Below are positions 9,591 to 18,801 of a stretch of DNA of 64,000 nucleotides, piece by piece. The stretch spans positions 1,426,001-1,490,000 of the forward strand of contig OW818680.1 in NCBI GenBank assembly GCA_942493055.1. The letters run 5' to 3'. The notes under the pieces are model-generated. The model saw only the letters and a list, made by a program, of their open reading frames with translations, did not search any database and had not been told where the DNA came from. How positions within the stretch are numbered: position 1 is the stretch's first letter; the number at the start of each line of letters is the position of its first letter. The position numbers were made by a program, and so were the translations under genes. The stretch is from CAIZQW01 sp942493055 (GTDB lineage Bacteria > Verrucomicrobiota > Kiritimatiellia > RFP12 > UBA1067).

Positions 9591-11840
9591 ATGAGAAACA
9601 TTGTCGTTACAAGTATTTTATGCATGGTGGCTTCGCTGCATGGCGCGGAAACGGTTTTACCTGAAACAGGTCAAGCCCTCGTCAAGCGTGGCATCAAAGA
9701 GCTTGTGTTTGTTAAGCGCCTGACCTACGATGCAAACCATTATTATACCGAACATATCAACAGCAGTTGGAAACCCGGTTCAAGCTTGTGCGTGCTGGAT
9801 GTCGCAACAGGCCATGTCCGCGATGTGCTCCCCGCCATGACCAATGGCGTCTTTGAACGCTATGATGTCTCCTTCGATGCCAAGCGCGTTCTCTTTTCCT
9901 GGAAGGGGAATCATCAGGAAGGCTATCGCATCTATGAGGCAAACGTCGACGGTTCTGGTCTGCGCCAGTTGACCTTCCCACAAGCGGACGAAGCTGAAAT
10001 CGTTGCGAAGTATCGCGTCTCCGCCCATTATCACCATGGCACGGATGACCTGCAACCCTGCTACCTGCCAGATGGTGGGATCGTCTTTGCCTCCTCGCGC
10101 TGCCAATACGGAATCCTCTGCGACGGCCCGGATGATTTTACGACCACCGTTCTTTATCGCATGGACAAGGATGGCAAAAACATGCGGCCCTTGAGCCGCA
10201 GTTCCGTCAGCGAGACGGCCCCCAGCCTCTTGCCGGATGGACGCATTCTTTATACGCGTTGGGAATATGTTTCCAAAGGCGCAGTCAGTGTCAAGTGCCT
10301 CTGGGCCATGCGTCCTGACGGCACGGCATCGAGTGAAGTGTATGGCAATGACATCCCCTTCCCTCCGACCCTCAATTACGGACGCGCCATCCCCGGTGCG
10401 CCGAACCAGTATGTCGTCGCCGGTGTCCCGCATTGTCCGCAGAACAACGTGGGCACCATTATCCGTCTGGACATGAACAAACCTATCCGCACGACAGACC
10501 CCATGACCTATATGACGCCACTGGTGGATATCCGCGCAGAAGGCGGTTTCGATTTCCGGGACTCCGTCTCCTCCGACTGGAAGCGTGACGGAAGAGGACA
10601 AGGCGGCTTATATGCAGACCCCTATCCGCTCGCCATGGACTGTTTTCTCGTCTCACACAAGCCTGCTGGCATGGGTGAATGGAAAAACTCCATCGGCTAC
10701 GGCCTGTACATGCTGAATGACAAAGGGGAGGTGCAACTCCTTTACCGTGACCCGCTGATCTCGTGCTGGCGCCCTATCCCGCTGGTCGTTCGTCCAGTGC
10801 CCCCAGTCCTCTCCTCTTCGCTGGATGCGACGCTGGCCAAAAACAATCAGGCCGCCTGCATGGTGCAGGACATCTACCATGGACTGGTTGACGTCCCGCG
10901 CGGAACGATCAAATACATTCGCATCCTGGAGCAAATTCCACGTCCCTGGGCGGCACAGCTCAAAGGCATGGTTGATCACTATGACCAGCAACACATTGTG
11001 ATCACGAAGGATACGCATCTCGGCTTGACCGTGCAGCACGGTATCGTGCCCGTGGAGCAAGATGGGTCCGCACACTTTATCGTCCCCGCCTTCGGAAATG
11101 TATTCTTCCAGGCGCTGGACCAGAACTACATGTCTGTGCAGACCGAGCGCACCTTTGTCAACTACATGCCCGGCGAGACGCGCGCCTGCATCGGCTGCCA
11201 CGAGACCCCTGAAAGCGCCTCCAAGACGATGAAAGTCGAAAAAGGCGGAAAAAACGCACCTATGGCCTTTGCCCGGAAGCCCTCCCTTCCCGGTCCGCAA
11301 ATCGGCGAAGCCCGCGGACAGCGCGCCCTGCACTATGAAAGCGATGTGCAACCCGTATTTGATAAGCACTGCGTCTCGTGTCATTCGGGCGCGGAACCCA
11401 AGGGAGGCATAAATCTTTCAGGTGAGAAGACACGCCTCTTCAATGTCTCGTACGAAAACTTGGTGCCGGAACGGCGCAAGGGGAAGAACAACCGTGACCG
11501 TGGCCTGCTGGGGCTTATCATCGGCGAAAACCATCCCAAGACCGGCAACGTCTGCTACCTGCCCGCATGGTCGCTCGGCTCGCATACAGCCCTGCTCGCC
11601 GCCATTATCGGAGCGCCTGCAGCTCACGTCAAGGATGAGCGCGGACTGGTTGCGAAACATGTTGCTGTCGCCAAAAAGATCACCCCCGAAGAGCGCGTGA
11701 AGGTGACCAACTGGATTGATACCAATGCGCAGTATTATGGAAGCTGGTGGTTCCGCCGCAACAAGGAAAAGTTTGCGGACCATCCTGATTTCCGCCGCGT
11801 ACCTACGTTTGAAGACGCCCTTCGCATGACAGAGAAGTAA
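9591..11840 (+). CDS. HzsA-related secreted protein with two CxxCH motifs
   Basis: This 749-residue protein has an N-terminal signal peptide (about 1-18). A beta-propeller-like region with PD40/TolB-type repeats follows (DVSFDAKRVLFSWKG, LLPDGRILYTRWEY). The C-terminal part resembles the alpha subunit of hydrazine synthase and its widespread PVC relatives. It contains CIGCH (~533) and CVSCH (~594), which could bind c-type heme. No beta or gamma hydrazine synthase subunits are present, so anammox-type hydrazine synthesis is not implied. Most relatives are annotated only as HzsA-related. A GAGGAG sequence upstream supports the ATG at 9591. It stops one base before the next gene, which indicates an operon. 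Confidence 0.85.
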   Translation: MRNIVVTSILCMVASLHGAETVLPETGQALVKRGIKELVFVKRLTYDANHYYTEHINSSWKPGSSLCVLDVATGHVRDVLPAMTNGVFERYDVSFDAKRVLFSWKGNHQEGYRIYEANVDGSGLRQLTFPQADEAEIVAKYRVSAHYHHGTDDLQPCYLPDGGIVFASSRCQYGILCDGPDDFTTTVLYRMDKDGKNMRPLSRSSVSETAPSLLPDGRILYTRWEYVSKGAVSVKCLWAMRPDGTASSEVYGNDIPFPPTLNYGRAIPGAPNQYVVAGVPHCPQNNVGTIIRLDMNKPIRTTDPMTYMTPLVDIRAEGGFDFRDSVSSDWKRDGRGQGGLYADPYPLAMDCFLVSHKPAGMGEWKNSIGYGLYMLNDKGEVQLLYRDPLISCWRPIPLVVRPVPPVLSSSLDATLAKNNQAACMVQDIYHGLVDVPRGTIKYIRILEQIPRPWAAQLKGMVDHYDQQHIVITKDTHLGLTVQHGIVPVEQDGSAHFIVPAFGNVFFQALDQNYMSVQTERTFVNYMPGETRACIGCHETPESASKTMKVEKGGKNAPMAFARKPSLPGPQIGEARGQRALHYESDVQPVFDKHCVSCHSGAEPKGGINLSGEKTRLFNVSYENLVPERRKGKNNRDRGLLGLIIGENHPKTGNVCYLPAWSLGSHTALLAAIIGAPAAHVKDERGLVAKHVAVAKKITPEERVKVTNWIDTNAQYYGSWWFRRNKEKFADHPDFRRVPTFEDALRMTEK

Positions 11841-11841
11841 T

Positions 11842-12810
11842 ATGAAATTCATATCAACAGAACAGATGCAGTCGCTCGTTTCCATGCCAGAGGCCATCGA
11901 GGCCATGAGCGCAATTTTCGGGGAGTTGTCAGCGGGCAAAAGCATCATGCCGGTGCGCACGGTGAATATGTTCGGGGAGATGATGTTGCTGAATAAGCCG
12001 TCCTACTCCTCCGCAAAAAACTATGCCGCTATCAAATTGCTGACGCAAGTCGAGAGCAATCCATCACGCGGCCTACCGATGATCCAAGGGCTTGTTTTTC
12101 TCATGGACAGCACCAACGGCAACCTGTTGGCCATGATGGACGGGAAGTTTATCACCGCGCTCCGCACAGGCGCCGCCTCCGGCTTGGCGACACAACTGCT
12201 AGCCTGCAAAGAGGCCACTGTCGCTGCCATCTTTGGCGCAGGCGTTCAAGGCACCACCCAGCTCGAAGCGGTCTGTGCTGTGCGCCCCATCAAGAAGGCC
12301 TATATCTTTGATCTCAACCCTGTTTCAGCAGCGACGTATGCCGCACGTCAAAGCGCAAAGCTTGGCATTCCCGTGTGTGTCGGAACATCCCTGGAGCTGC
12401 TAAAAGACGTGGACGTCATCTGCACCGCCACAGGCGCGCGCGCCCCGTTGTTCCAAGCCGAACATCTGAAAACAAGTGTGCACATCAATGCAATCGGCTC
12501 CTTCCGTCCGAACATGCAGGAACTGCCCCCGGACTGGGTTGCCGCTGCAAAAGTATATGTCGACCACGTAGACTCCTGCCTTGCGGAGACAGGCGACCTT
12601 CTGATCCCCATCGAAAAAGGACTCATGACTCGCCAGCACATCCTGGGAGAGCTCGGAGCTGTTGTGAATGGGACCCTTGCAGGCCGCACGAACGACCGTG
12701 AAGCCACACTCTTTAAGAGCGTCGGCGTGGCTGTTCAAGACCTTGCCGCAGCAGCTTTGATTTACGAAAAGGCGCAATCGAAAAATATCGGCGAGGAGCT
12801 TGCTTTATAA
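11842..12810 (+). CDS. ornithine cyclodeaminase / mu-crystallin family NAD(P)-dependent enzyme
   Basis: This is a 322-residue member of the ornithine cyclodeaminase/mu-crystallin family, cytoplasmic and NAD(P)-dependent. The Rossmann loop appears as FGAGVQG near residues 131-137. The substrate-side motif is KLLTQVESNPSRGLP, with a plausible catalytic lysine in AAIKLL, and the GKFITALRTGAASG segment matches the family. Family members include ornithine cyclodeaminase, alanine dehydrogenase, ketimine reductases and siderophore-precursor enzymes, so the substrate cannot be fixed by sequence alone. It starts one base after the HzsA-related stop and ends one base before the serine dehydratase start. 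This context suggests amino-acid deamination feeding pyruvate or ammonia. Confidence 0.88.
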   Translation: MKFISTEQMQSLVSMPEAIEAMSAIFGELSAGKSIMPVRTVNMFGEMMLLNKPSYSSAKNYAAIKLLTQVESNPSRGLPMIQGLVFLMDSTNGNLLAMMDGKFITALRTGAASGLATQLLACKEATVAAIFGAGVQGTTQLEAVCAVRPIKKAYIFDLNPVSAATYAARQSAKLGIPVCVGTSLELLKDVDVICTATGARAPLFQAEHLKTSVHINAIGSFRPNMQELPPDWVAAAKVYVDHVDSCLAETGDLLIPIEKGLMTRQHILGELGAVVNGTLAGRTNDREATLFKSVGVAVQDLAAAALIYEKAQSKNIGEELAL

Positions 12811-12811
12811 C

Positions 12812-14389
12812 ATGAAACGCTACCCCTCTATTTTCAACGATGTCATCGGACCTGTCATGCGCGGGCCCTCAAGTTCACATACGGCCGCCTCTGTACGCAT
12901 CGCAAGCCTCGCGCGGATGTTGCTGGGGGCAAAGCCTGCCCGGGCTCTATTCGAGTTTACACCCGATGGCGCGTTGGCCACCACGTATGCCGGCCAAGGC
13001 TCTGATATCGGACTGGCCAGCGGACTTTTGGGCTATTCGCTCTTTGATGACCGCCTTCCGCGTTCGCTTGAGCTGGCAAAGGCGCAAGGGCTCTCCATTG
13101 AATTCAAGATCAGCAACTATAAAGCAGCCCATCCCAATACCTACAAAGTCACTCTCTGGAGCGCCACTGGAAAAAGCCTTTCGTTGATCGCAATCTCCAC
13201 CGGCGGCGGGATGATTGAAGTCATTGAAGTCGACACCATCCCGACCGACATCCAGGGTGACTCTTTTGAGTTGCTCCTCTTCTTCGCTTCGCCGCTCTCA
13301 CTTCAGCAACAGGAACTCCTTCGGACAACGGCCAACAGATGTGCATCGCCATCCCAATTGATTCATCCGCTGTGCGCAAATATCAAATCCTCTGCCCCGT
13401 TTTCAAATACGGTCATAGAGGACTTGCGCGACCAGTTTCCGCACACGATTCTCCGGACGTCCGAACCCGTCCTTCCCACCCGGTTTAGTTCTGCGTGCGA
13501 TGTCCCGTTTCTGACAGCCACAGAGATGGCCGACTATGCAAAGACACACCAGAAGACGGAACTCTGGGAACTTGCAGCCATTTATGAAAGCATGCGTGGC
13601 GACATGCCCCTGCACGAAGTCATGGAGCAGATGCGCGAGATCGTTCGCCTCATGAAATCTTCTGTTCTCCTTGGGAAACAAGGCACGCACTATCATGATC
13701 GCATTCTCGATGCCCAGGCCCCCAAATTCTGCACTGCTCAGACACAACTAATCCAGACAGGCGCTATGAACGCTGTCATGCAAGCCGTGCTTGCCTTGAT
13801 GGATGTAAAAAGTTCCATGGGCGTGATTGTTGCAGCCCCGACTGCTGGCTCGTGCGCCGCACTCCCTGGCTCCATCCTTGGCGTCGCGGAGTCTATCAAC
13901 GCAGATGACGACGCCTGCGCAAAGGCCATGCTTGCAGCAGGATTGATCGGCGTATTCATCACACATCGCTCGACCTTCTCAGCAGAAGTGGCTGGATGCC
14001 AGGCAGAATGCGGAGCGGCTTCGGGAATGGCCGCCGCAGGCATCACGACACTGATGCACGCCACGCTTGAGGTCTCCCTGACCGCGACGTCGCTTGCGCT
14101 CCAGAACATCCTGGGCATGATCTGCGACCCTGTTGCGAACCGTGTCGAAGTGCCCTGCATGGGCAAGAATGTCATGGCGGCAGTCAATGCCCTCGCCTGC
14201 GCCAATATGGCTGTAGCCGGCATCCCCTGCCTGATCCCGCTGGACCAAGTCATTGAAACCATGGATGCCGTCGGCAAAGCGATTCCGCGCGAACTGCGCT
14301 GCACCGCCCTGGGCGGACTCTCGATCACGCCTGCGGCTAAGGCGATTGAAACGAAGCTGGCAATTAACTGCACGGGGATGGTGGAATGA
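12812..14389 (+). CDS. sdaA: L-serine ammonia-lyase, iron-sulfur type, fused beta and alpha domains
   Basis: This 525-residue enzyme deaminates L-serine to pyruvate and ammonia. The N-terminal beta domain shows the family motif GPSSSHTAASVR. The C-terminal alpha domain contains PTAGSCAALPG, CQAECGAASGMAAAG and PCMGKNVMAA. Cysteines at 348, 396, 400, 438 and 449 include the expected [4Fe-4S] ligands. Length and order match single-chain bacterial SdaA. The chosen ATG at 12812 follows the preceding stop by one base; a TTG at 12800 would overlap it and is less likely. The region between the two domains (~150-240) matches the family poorly by eye, but all core motifs are intact. Confidence 0.93.
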   Translation: MKRYPSIFNDVIGPVMRGPSSSHTAASVRIASLARMLLGAKPARALFEFTPDGALATTYAGQGSDIGLASGLLGYSLFDDRLPRSLELAKAQGLSIEFKISNYKAAHPNTYKVTLWSATGKSLSLIAISTGGGMIEVIEVDTIPTDIQGDSFELLLFFASPLSLQQQELLRTTANRCASPSQLIHPLCANIKSSAPFSNTVIEDLRDQFPHTILRTSEPVLPTRFSSACDVPFLTATEMADYAKTHQKTELWELAAIYESMRGDMPLHEVMEQMREIVRLMKSSVLLGKQGTHYHDRILDAQAPKFCTAQTQLIQTGAMNAVMQAVLALMDVKSSMGVIVAAPTAGSCAALPGSILGVAESINADDDACAKAMLAAGLIGVFITHRSTFSAEVAGCQAECGAASGMAAAGITTLMHATLEVSLTATSLALQNILGMICDPVANRVEVPCMGKNVMAAVNALACANMAVAGIPCLIPLDQVIETMDAVGKAIPRELRCTALGGLSITPAAKAIETKLAINCTGMVE

Positions 14390-14391
14390 TG

Positions 14392-14457
14392 AGGAGAGTA
14401 GCAGTAGGCAGTACCAGTCAGCAGTGCCAAGTTTCAAGTTTCCAGTTTCCAGCAATC
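14392..14457. repeat. degenerate short-unit repeat arms
   Basis: Two adjoining stretches of short imperfect tandem units lie just after the serine dehydratase stop. One is built on GCAGTA-like units (14399-14427), the other on CAAGTTTC-like units (14429-14456). They resemble the arms of the other inverted-repeat elements in this window, but no opposing arm is visible. Confidence 0.4.
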
Positions 14458-14487
14458 CGTTGTTACTGTGTCTCCTTTCACAAATTC

Positions 14488-14877
14488 ATGAATGTGATTT
14501 ACAATACTGCCTTACTTATCATGCTGCTCCTCTGCTGTTCGTGTCTGAATGTGGACAACAGAGGCCAGGCAGATGCATGGAAAAAAGTTGGAGTCGATCT
14601 TTCGAATGTGGATCATGACGGCCTGCGCGGTCCGGCGGACGGAAAGGTGGCGGTCTCGTATGAATTCTGCATTCCTGACACGCCTGAGCATCGTGCCGCT
14701 GTACGAGCCATAGACCCCACAGTCCAGTTTATGCCGGGCTCCCGCGGACGGATAGGTGCAGGAAAAGGCCAATGCCTCTGCATCGGCTCGACGCATCAGA
14801 AAGACTACAAAGCCGTGCTTCGCTCTCTGGCAGAACTCCCCTCCATCAATCGCATCATCGAATGCTATTTTGAGTAA
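14488..14877 (+). CDS. small secreted protein, probable lipoprotein
   Basis: This encodes 129 residues when started at the ATG at 14488, where a hydrophobic segment (NTALLIMLLLCCSC) follows at once. The LLCCSC stretch is a plausible though imperfect lipobox, so the mature protein would begin with an acylated cysteine. An upstream in-frame ATG at 14386 would add 34 low-complexity residues encoded by repeat DNA and is unlikely. The mature part is small and polar with no recognised domain. A paired-cysteine segment, KGQCLCIGST, lies near the C-terminus. No function can be assigned. Confidence 0.6.
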   Translation: MNVIYNTALLIMLLLCCSCLNVDNRGQADAWKKVGVDLSNVDHDGLRGPADGKVAVSYEFCIPDTPEHRAAVRAIDPTVQFMPGSRGRIGAGKGQCLCIGSTHQKDYKAVLRSLAELPSINRIIECYFE

Positions 14878-14892
14878 TACGTTTTTCTGGCA

Positions 14893-15381
14893 TCACTTCG
14901 CCGTCTTTGTTCGTTTCAACGGCTGGAAGTCCTCCCCGCAAAGCCCGCCGAGCACGCTGGAGCCTTCTTTGTCAACCTTGAGCTCGCCATACCGGGCGCG
15001 TGCATAGATGTCTGCGTCCCCTTCCTGGAACATGAAGGATTCGGCGCCCAGGCGGAGTTCGCCGCGTTTGCGATACGCGAGAAGATATTCGCCGTCCTGA
15101 AGCTTTTCGTCTTTGTGGACCCGCACAAAAGTCGCGACACTGTTCGTGTTGAGCGTGACGACAAGGCACCCCTTATTTTCCAATGGAGCCGAACCAACTT
15201 CATTGGCCATGGCGTAGCGCAGCACCATGTAATCGCCCTGCATGAGCGAACGCGGGTCCCTTGGCGCGAGGCGAAGGAGCATGGTGCGGCCTTCCGCAAG
15301 CGTTGATTCTTTACTGATGATTAAAAAAGGGACTGCTGCAAGCGCGAGTACTGTCGTGCAGAAGAAGATGATTTTTTTCAT
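14893..15381 (-). CDS. GDYXXLXY domain protein
   Basis: This 162-residue protein begins with an N-terminal signal or anchor segment (KKIIFFCTTVLALAAVPFLII) and carries the defining motif GDYMVLRY near residue 50. Proteins of this family are regularly encoded beside DUF4401 and DUF2157 membrane proteins, as here. The gene starts inside the end of the DUF4401 gene through an ATGA overlap (15378-15381), which decides the start over an in-frame codon at 15462. The domain is probably extracytoplasmic. The function of the three-protein cluster is unknown. Confidence 0.87.
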   Translation of the reverse strand: MKKIIFFCTTVLALAAVPFLIISKESTLAEGRTMLLRLAPRDPRSLMQGDYMVLRYAMANEVGSAPLENKGCLVVTLNTNSVATFVRVHKDEKLQDGEYLLAYRKRGELRLGAESFMFQEGDADIYARARYGELKVDKEGSSVLGGLCGEDFQPLKRTKTAK

Positions 15382-16475
15382 GGCGTCACCTCCTTGGATG
15401 CGCGTTGCTGCAGAAGCCATCGAACCGCCAGCAAGATCAATCCGCTTCCTGCAACCATCCATGATTTGTGAGCCAGACTGACATTCATGGCATAGTAAAA
15501 AACCACCAGGAAACAGGGCAGGAAGAGGTAGGCCAGCGCGGTCAAGGCGCGGTCACCAAAAGCATAGCCTGCAATCAGCAGGCCAATGGCAACCAGAATG
15601 CCGGGTGTCGTGAAGAGGCCGAGTAGAAGGACGGCGACCACGGCAACGATCAGCCACGGCTTGCGGAAGTGATTGGCGCCACCTGAAAGATGGACCAAGA
15701 GGTAGATCATGCCCATGGACAGCAGTGCGCTTGTGGGCAGCATGGCGTTGGGGGGAACGGCACGCCAGATGTGCCAATCGAGCAGGACTCCCTGTGTCAG
15801 ATTCATAAAGAGAATGGTCGCCGGAAGCATGGTAGCAGCAGCACGGAGCAGTGGCTGGATAAATTCGGTCCGCCGGGTGTGCAACAATAATATGCCGAAC
15901 AGCAGTGTTTCTCCGGCAATGAGCAGATGCATCATTTCAAACGTTTTGAGATCCACGGAGATCCATATCGTTGCAATGATGACAAGAGCCAGCGGCGCAA
16001 AGAACCGGTAGACCGTGCTGGGATAAAGGATATAGATCGCGGCACAAACAACGCCATGGCTCAAGAGCAGAACTAATAAGGCTTCACCAGAAGAGATCGA
16101 GTTGTCCAATACTTGCATGAGTCCGCCCACGAGCAGGATATTGCCAGCAAAGGCCATGGCGAGCGCCAGTTGACTCGGAAACGTGGACTTACATGTTTTC
16201 GCAAGCGTCACCGTGACCGCGATGAAGGCGGCTCCACAGATGATTGCGCCGGGTTCATGGGTGATGATATTTGCCATCCCAAGAAATGCGATGATGAAAA
16301 TGGATGCAAACCAGGCACCGACTCCTGAAAGAATTCGGATATAGAGCGGATCTTTTACAGTCTGGTCCGGCTTGCTCGTGGTGAAGACGATACTCTCGAC
16401 ATCGCCTGGCCGAAGCCAGTGACTGACATCGGGATGATCCAGTAACGCCCCTAAGGTCATGGCTGTGTCTTTCAT
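15378..16475 (-). CDS. DUF4401-type polytopic membrane protein
   Basis: This 365-residue protein has roughly ten hydrophobic segments, following a short cytoplasmic N-terminus (LGALLDHPDVSHWLRPGD). The length, the VGAWFASIFIIAFLG-type first segment and the flanking genes fit the DUF4401 family. It overlaps the upstream DUF2157 gene and the downstream GDYXXLXY gene by four bases each, giving a fully coupled three-gene operon. No catalytic motif is visible, so a transport, assembly or stress role would be guesswork. Confidence 0.85.
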   Translation of the reverse strand: MKDTAMTLGALLDHPDVSHWLRPGDVESIVFTTSKPDQTVKDPLYIRILSGVGAWFASIFIIAFLGMANIITHEPGAIICGAAFIAVTVTLAKTCKSTFPSQLALAMAFAGNILLVGGLMQVLDNSISSGEALLVLLLSHGVVCAAIYILYPSTVYRFFAPLALVIIATIWISVDLKTFEMMHLLIAGETLLFGILLLHTRRTEFIQPLLRAAATMLPATILFMNLTQGVLLDWHIWRAVPPNAMLPTSALLSMGMIYLLVHLSGGANHFRKPWLIVAVVAVLLLGLFTTPGILVAIGLLIAGYAFGDRALTALAYLFLPCFLVVFYYAMNVSLAHKSWMVAGSGLILLAVRWLLQQRASKEVTP

Positions 16476-17500
16476 GATGCGATCTCCTTTGCCATTTCCT
16501 TTGCGGTTCTCTTCAGCCAGAAGGCCGTCACGCTGACAACGGCTATAATGATCAGGGCAAACAACAGGAACATGAATTCATCGCTGCCATGGTGCCCATC
16601 CAACATGAGTTTGCCAATCAGCGTCAGCAGGATCAAGCAGGCGTTCATCAGGATGAGCGCCAATGCGACCATATCGCGGAGAATCGCGCGGTAACAATAG
16701 TAACCGCCCAGCGCGACTACGGGCCATACCAGCGCAGAAGCGATAGGGACGACATGTGAATGGGAATACGCGTCAATTTCTAAAATAATAGACATCGGCG
16801 GTATAGACAGGGCACTTAACAGGGCGAGCATAAGAATGCCTCGAAGCCATCTGCCGTCCAGAAAACTAAATCCCTTTTTAATGGCAACTTCACGGAGGGC
16901 GAGGGCCGTTCCGTTCAGTGCGGCAATAAACAGGCAAAGATATTCAAACTTAACGGAATGGACAGGTTCCAGAACCTGAACCCAGTAGAGTATGCAACCC
17001 GTATTGACAAGTATGAGCCACACCAGCCAGAGCGCAGCAAATTCCGACACCACGACCCAGCCGAATATCAGTGCGGCCCAGCCGACAAACAATTCAAAGG
17101 CATCGGCCCCAGTTTGATAGGTCTGTCCATAGACTGCCATCAGCACCCCCAGGAGCACAGAGGCGCTCAAGAGCAATATCTTGCCAGTCAGCTTGTGCAA
17201 GCCGAGCCAATAGGCGCTTGCAACGCAGGCAGCAACTCCTGCCTCGATCAAGCCAAGCTTGAAGAATTTGCCCATGGCCGACCAGTTGTAGGCAAAGAAG
17301 AAAATTATTCCTGAGAGAACAAGGGCGCTCCCGAAGAACAGGAGGTTCCGTTCTGCCCATGAAAACCAGACAGCGGCAGGTCGCAATGTCCTGAGCGCTG
17401 CATTGAAAGCTTCATCCGTCAAGAATCCGTCCTGATGAAGTCTGCGAAGGGTCTTGATGTCAACCGGCTTATCGAGTGATGAGTCATTCATAATAATCAT
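16472..17500 (-). CDS. DUF2157 polytopic membrane protein
   Basis: This 342-residue protein has a soluble N-terminal region (~1-45) followed by about ten membrane segments. The segment RRLHQDGFLTDEAFNAAL and the following WAERNLLFFGSALVLSG match the DUF2157 pattern. It is the first gene of the DUF2157-DUF4401-GDYXXLXY operon. Two in-frame starts (17500 and 17491) are possible, and neither has a clear ribosome-binding site. Its promoter would have to lie in the gap toward the palindromic element at 17615-17816. Confidence 0.85.
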   Translation of the reverse strand: MIIMNDSSLDKPVDIKTLRRLHQDGFLTDEAFNAALRTLRPAAVWFSWAERNLLFFGSALVLSGIIFFFAYNWSAMGKFFKLGLIEAGVAACVASAYWLGLHKLTGKILLLSASVLLGVLMAVYGQTYQTGADAFELFVGWAALIFGWVVVSEFAALWLVWLILVNTGCILYWVQVLEPVHSVKFEYLCLFIAALNGTALALREVAIKKGFSFLDGRWLRGILMLALLSALSIPPMSIILEIDAYSHSHVVPIASALVWPVVALGGYYCYRAILRDMVALALILMNACLILLTLIGKLMLDGHHGSDEFMFLLFALIIIAVVSVTAFWLKRTAKEMAKEIAS

Positions 17501-17614
17501 TCACGTTAATTCTTGTAATATGCCAGATGCGAAGGATCATGTCAAGAAAGTGCGAAATATTAAGCCATTGTCGAAAGGAATTTGTACGAGTCTAAAACTG
17601 GGTATAACAAATAT

Positions 17615-17816
17615 TTTTTCGCAAAGGGCGCAAGTTGGGTGAAGGTCGGCGTGCCTACGCAAGCGGCGAATACGCCGTCGGCACAGCTCGTCCTTCACCC
17701 AGCATCCATGTTGGAAAGGGAAAGGCTCGGTTGCTTGCACGAGATAAGCCCCGGCGGTATTCCGCCACTCGCGGGGGCTTTCCGTGCAAGCAACTCATAG
17801 CGTTCTTTGCGAAAAA
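17615..17816. other. three-armed palindromic element, possible structured RNA or miniature mobile element
   Basis: An outer 12-bp perfect stem (TTTTTCGCAAAG, 17615-17626, with 17805-17816) encloses two compound hairpins. Arm 1 has a 10-bp stem (17636-17645 with 17692-17701), a 5-bp step (17651-17655 with 17680-17684) and a 5-bp tip (17664-17668 with 17673-17677, loop AATA). Arm 2 has a 12-bp stem (17730-17741 with 17783-17794), a 7-bp step (17746-17752 with 17774-17780) and a 5-bp tip (17753-17757 with 17762-17766, loop TATT). It occupies the 331-base gap 17501-17831 and contains no convincing ORF. The outer ends resemble the arms at 28046-28150 and 28661-29152. Confidence 0.75.
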
Positions 17817-17831
17817 CATTTTCATGAGGTG

Positions 17832-18770
17832 CTATTTTGCCTGCACATCGAAGAGATCCATGATCTTCTTCACAAAAGCTTTGTGCTTTTCAGGAACTGC
17901 AGCGTGCCAGTTCCGCAGATACTCGGTGAAGTCGGCACACGGTTTCTCGTGCCGATAGAGAATGGCATTCCACTGCGAAGGATCGGCCACCAGCAAGGGG
18001 AGGAGTTGCTTGGCGACCAAGGCGTTCTTCTTACGCTCCGTTGAATTGGCTATTAATGCTGCTTCGTTCTTCTTGAACCATTGCGCCAGGGTCATATCAG
18101 CCGGCAAGGCTTCCTCGCGCTCATAACGGGCCATGGTATCATCGACATATCCCTTCAGGTGGGGGGCAAAGCTTTTCCAGTTCGGATAGGGTGGTTCGGT
18201 CTTCCAGGTTTCCGTCATGCGAAGCATCGTGTAATAGGAGGCCGTCTCGCACAGCGCTTCGTCAAACCAAAAGCAGCCCTTCTGTTCGCCCTTAAACTCC
18301 TTCTCCATGACGAGTGCATGGCACAGTTCATGAGCGTACTGGTAGGAGTATTGCGCCCAAGACGTCCCCCCCGTGTTCAGCAGGATAATGCGCTCACCTC
18401 CAGGCGCCCGCTTGTAGACAGTCATAGGCCCATGCTTAGTATCGTTCTTGACTTGAATGACAAGCGGGGGGACATCCAGAAAGTGAACCGCAAAGCTCTG
18501 CGTCACGTTTTGCAGCAACACACCGATATCGTTGCAGCTGGCGCCGTCCCACGCTCCTTGCATGATCATCAACTCGACCCGTGTGTTCTTGATTTGCCCT
18601 TTGTATCTCCACCCACAGACAGAGGGCTCCACACCAGCAGCCTTCTCCAGCGCTTGCACCCGCTGTTCCAGCTTTAAAACGCGCTGCTCCAGCGTCTCCT
18701 GCGCCCATAACGGGCCTAGAACGCTGGTGAACAGGAACAGGGCTAATGGAATCTGGTAATGGCTATGCAT
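17832..18770 (-). CDS. secreted gluzincin-like zinc metallopeptidase
   Basis: This 312-residue protein has a signal peptide (about 1-23, ending LWAQ) and then a short coiled coil (LEQRVLKLEQRVQALEK). The catalytic domain contains HELCH (H147, E148, H151) and a second candidate zinc ligand, E171, in WFDEALCE. That spacing fits gluzincin-type peptidases such as the peptidase MA-like families. I chose the ATG at 18770 because it directly precedes the signal peptide; an upstream start adds 12 polar residues. It should act outside the cytoplasm, but the substrate is unknown. The palindromic element lies just past its 3' end, and a repeat arm pair lies just before its 5' end. Confidence 0.75.
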   Translation of the reverse strand: MHSHYQIPLALFLFTSVLGPLWAQETLEQRVLKLEQRVQALEKAAGVEPSVCGWRYKGQIKNTRVELMIMQGAWDGASCNDIGVLLQNVTQSFAVHFLDVPPLVIQVKNDTKHGPMTVYKRAPGGERIILLNTGGTSWAQYSYQYAHELCHALVMEKEFKGEQKGCFWFDEALCETASYYTMLRMTETWKTEPPYPNWKSFAPHLKGYVDDTMARYEREEALPADMTLAQWFKKNEAALIANSTERKKNALVAKQLLPLLVADPSQWNAILYRHEKPCADFTEYLRNWHAAVPEKHKAFVKKIMDLFDVQAK

Positions 18771-18801
18771 GTGCGCTCCTTGTCGATAACTTGAAGAGTT
18801 T

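Noticed and set aside
9346..9594. 82-codon plus-strand frame before the HzsA-related gene
   Set aside because: Most of it is the inverted-repeat element, and it overlaps the better-supported downstream start.
9591..11840. True hydrazine synthase alpha subunit
   Set aside because: The beta/gamma subunit and other anammox genes are absent, and related proteins are common in non-anammox PVC bacteria.
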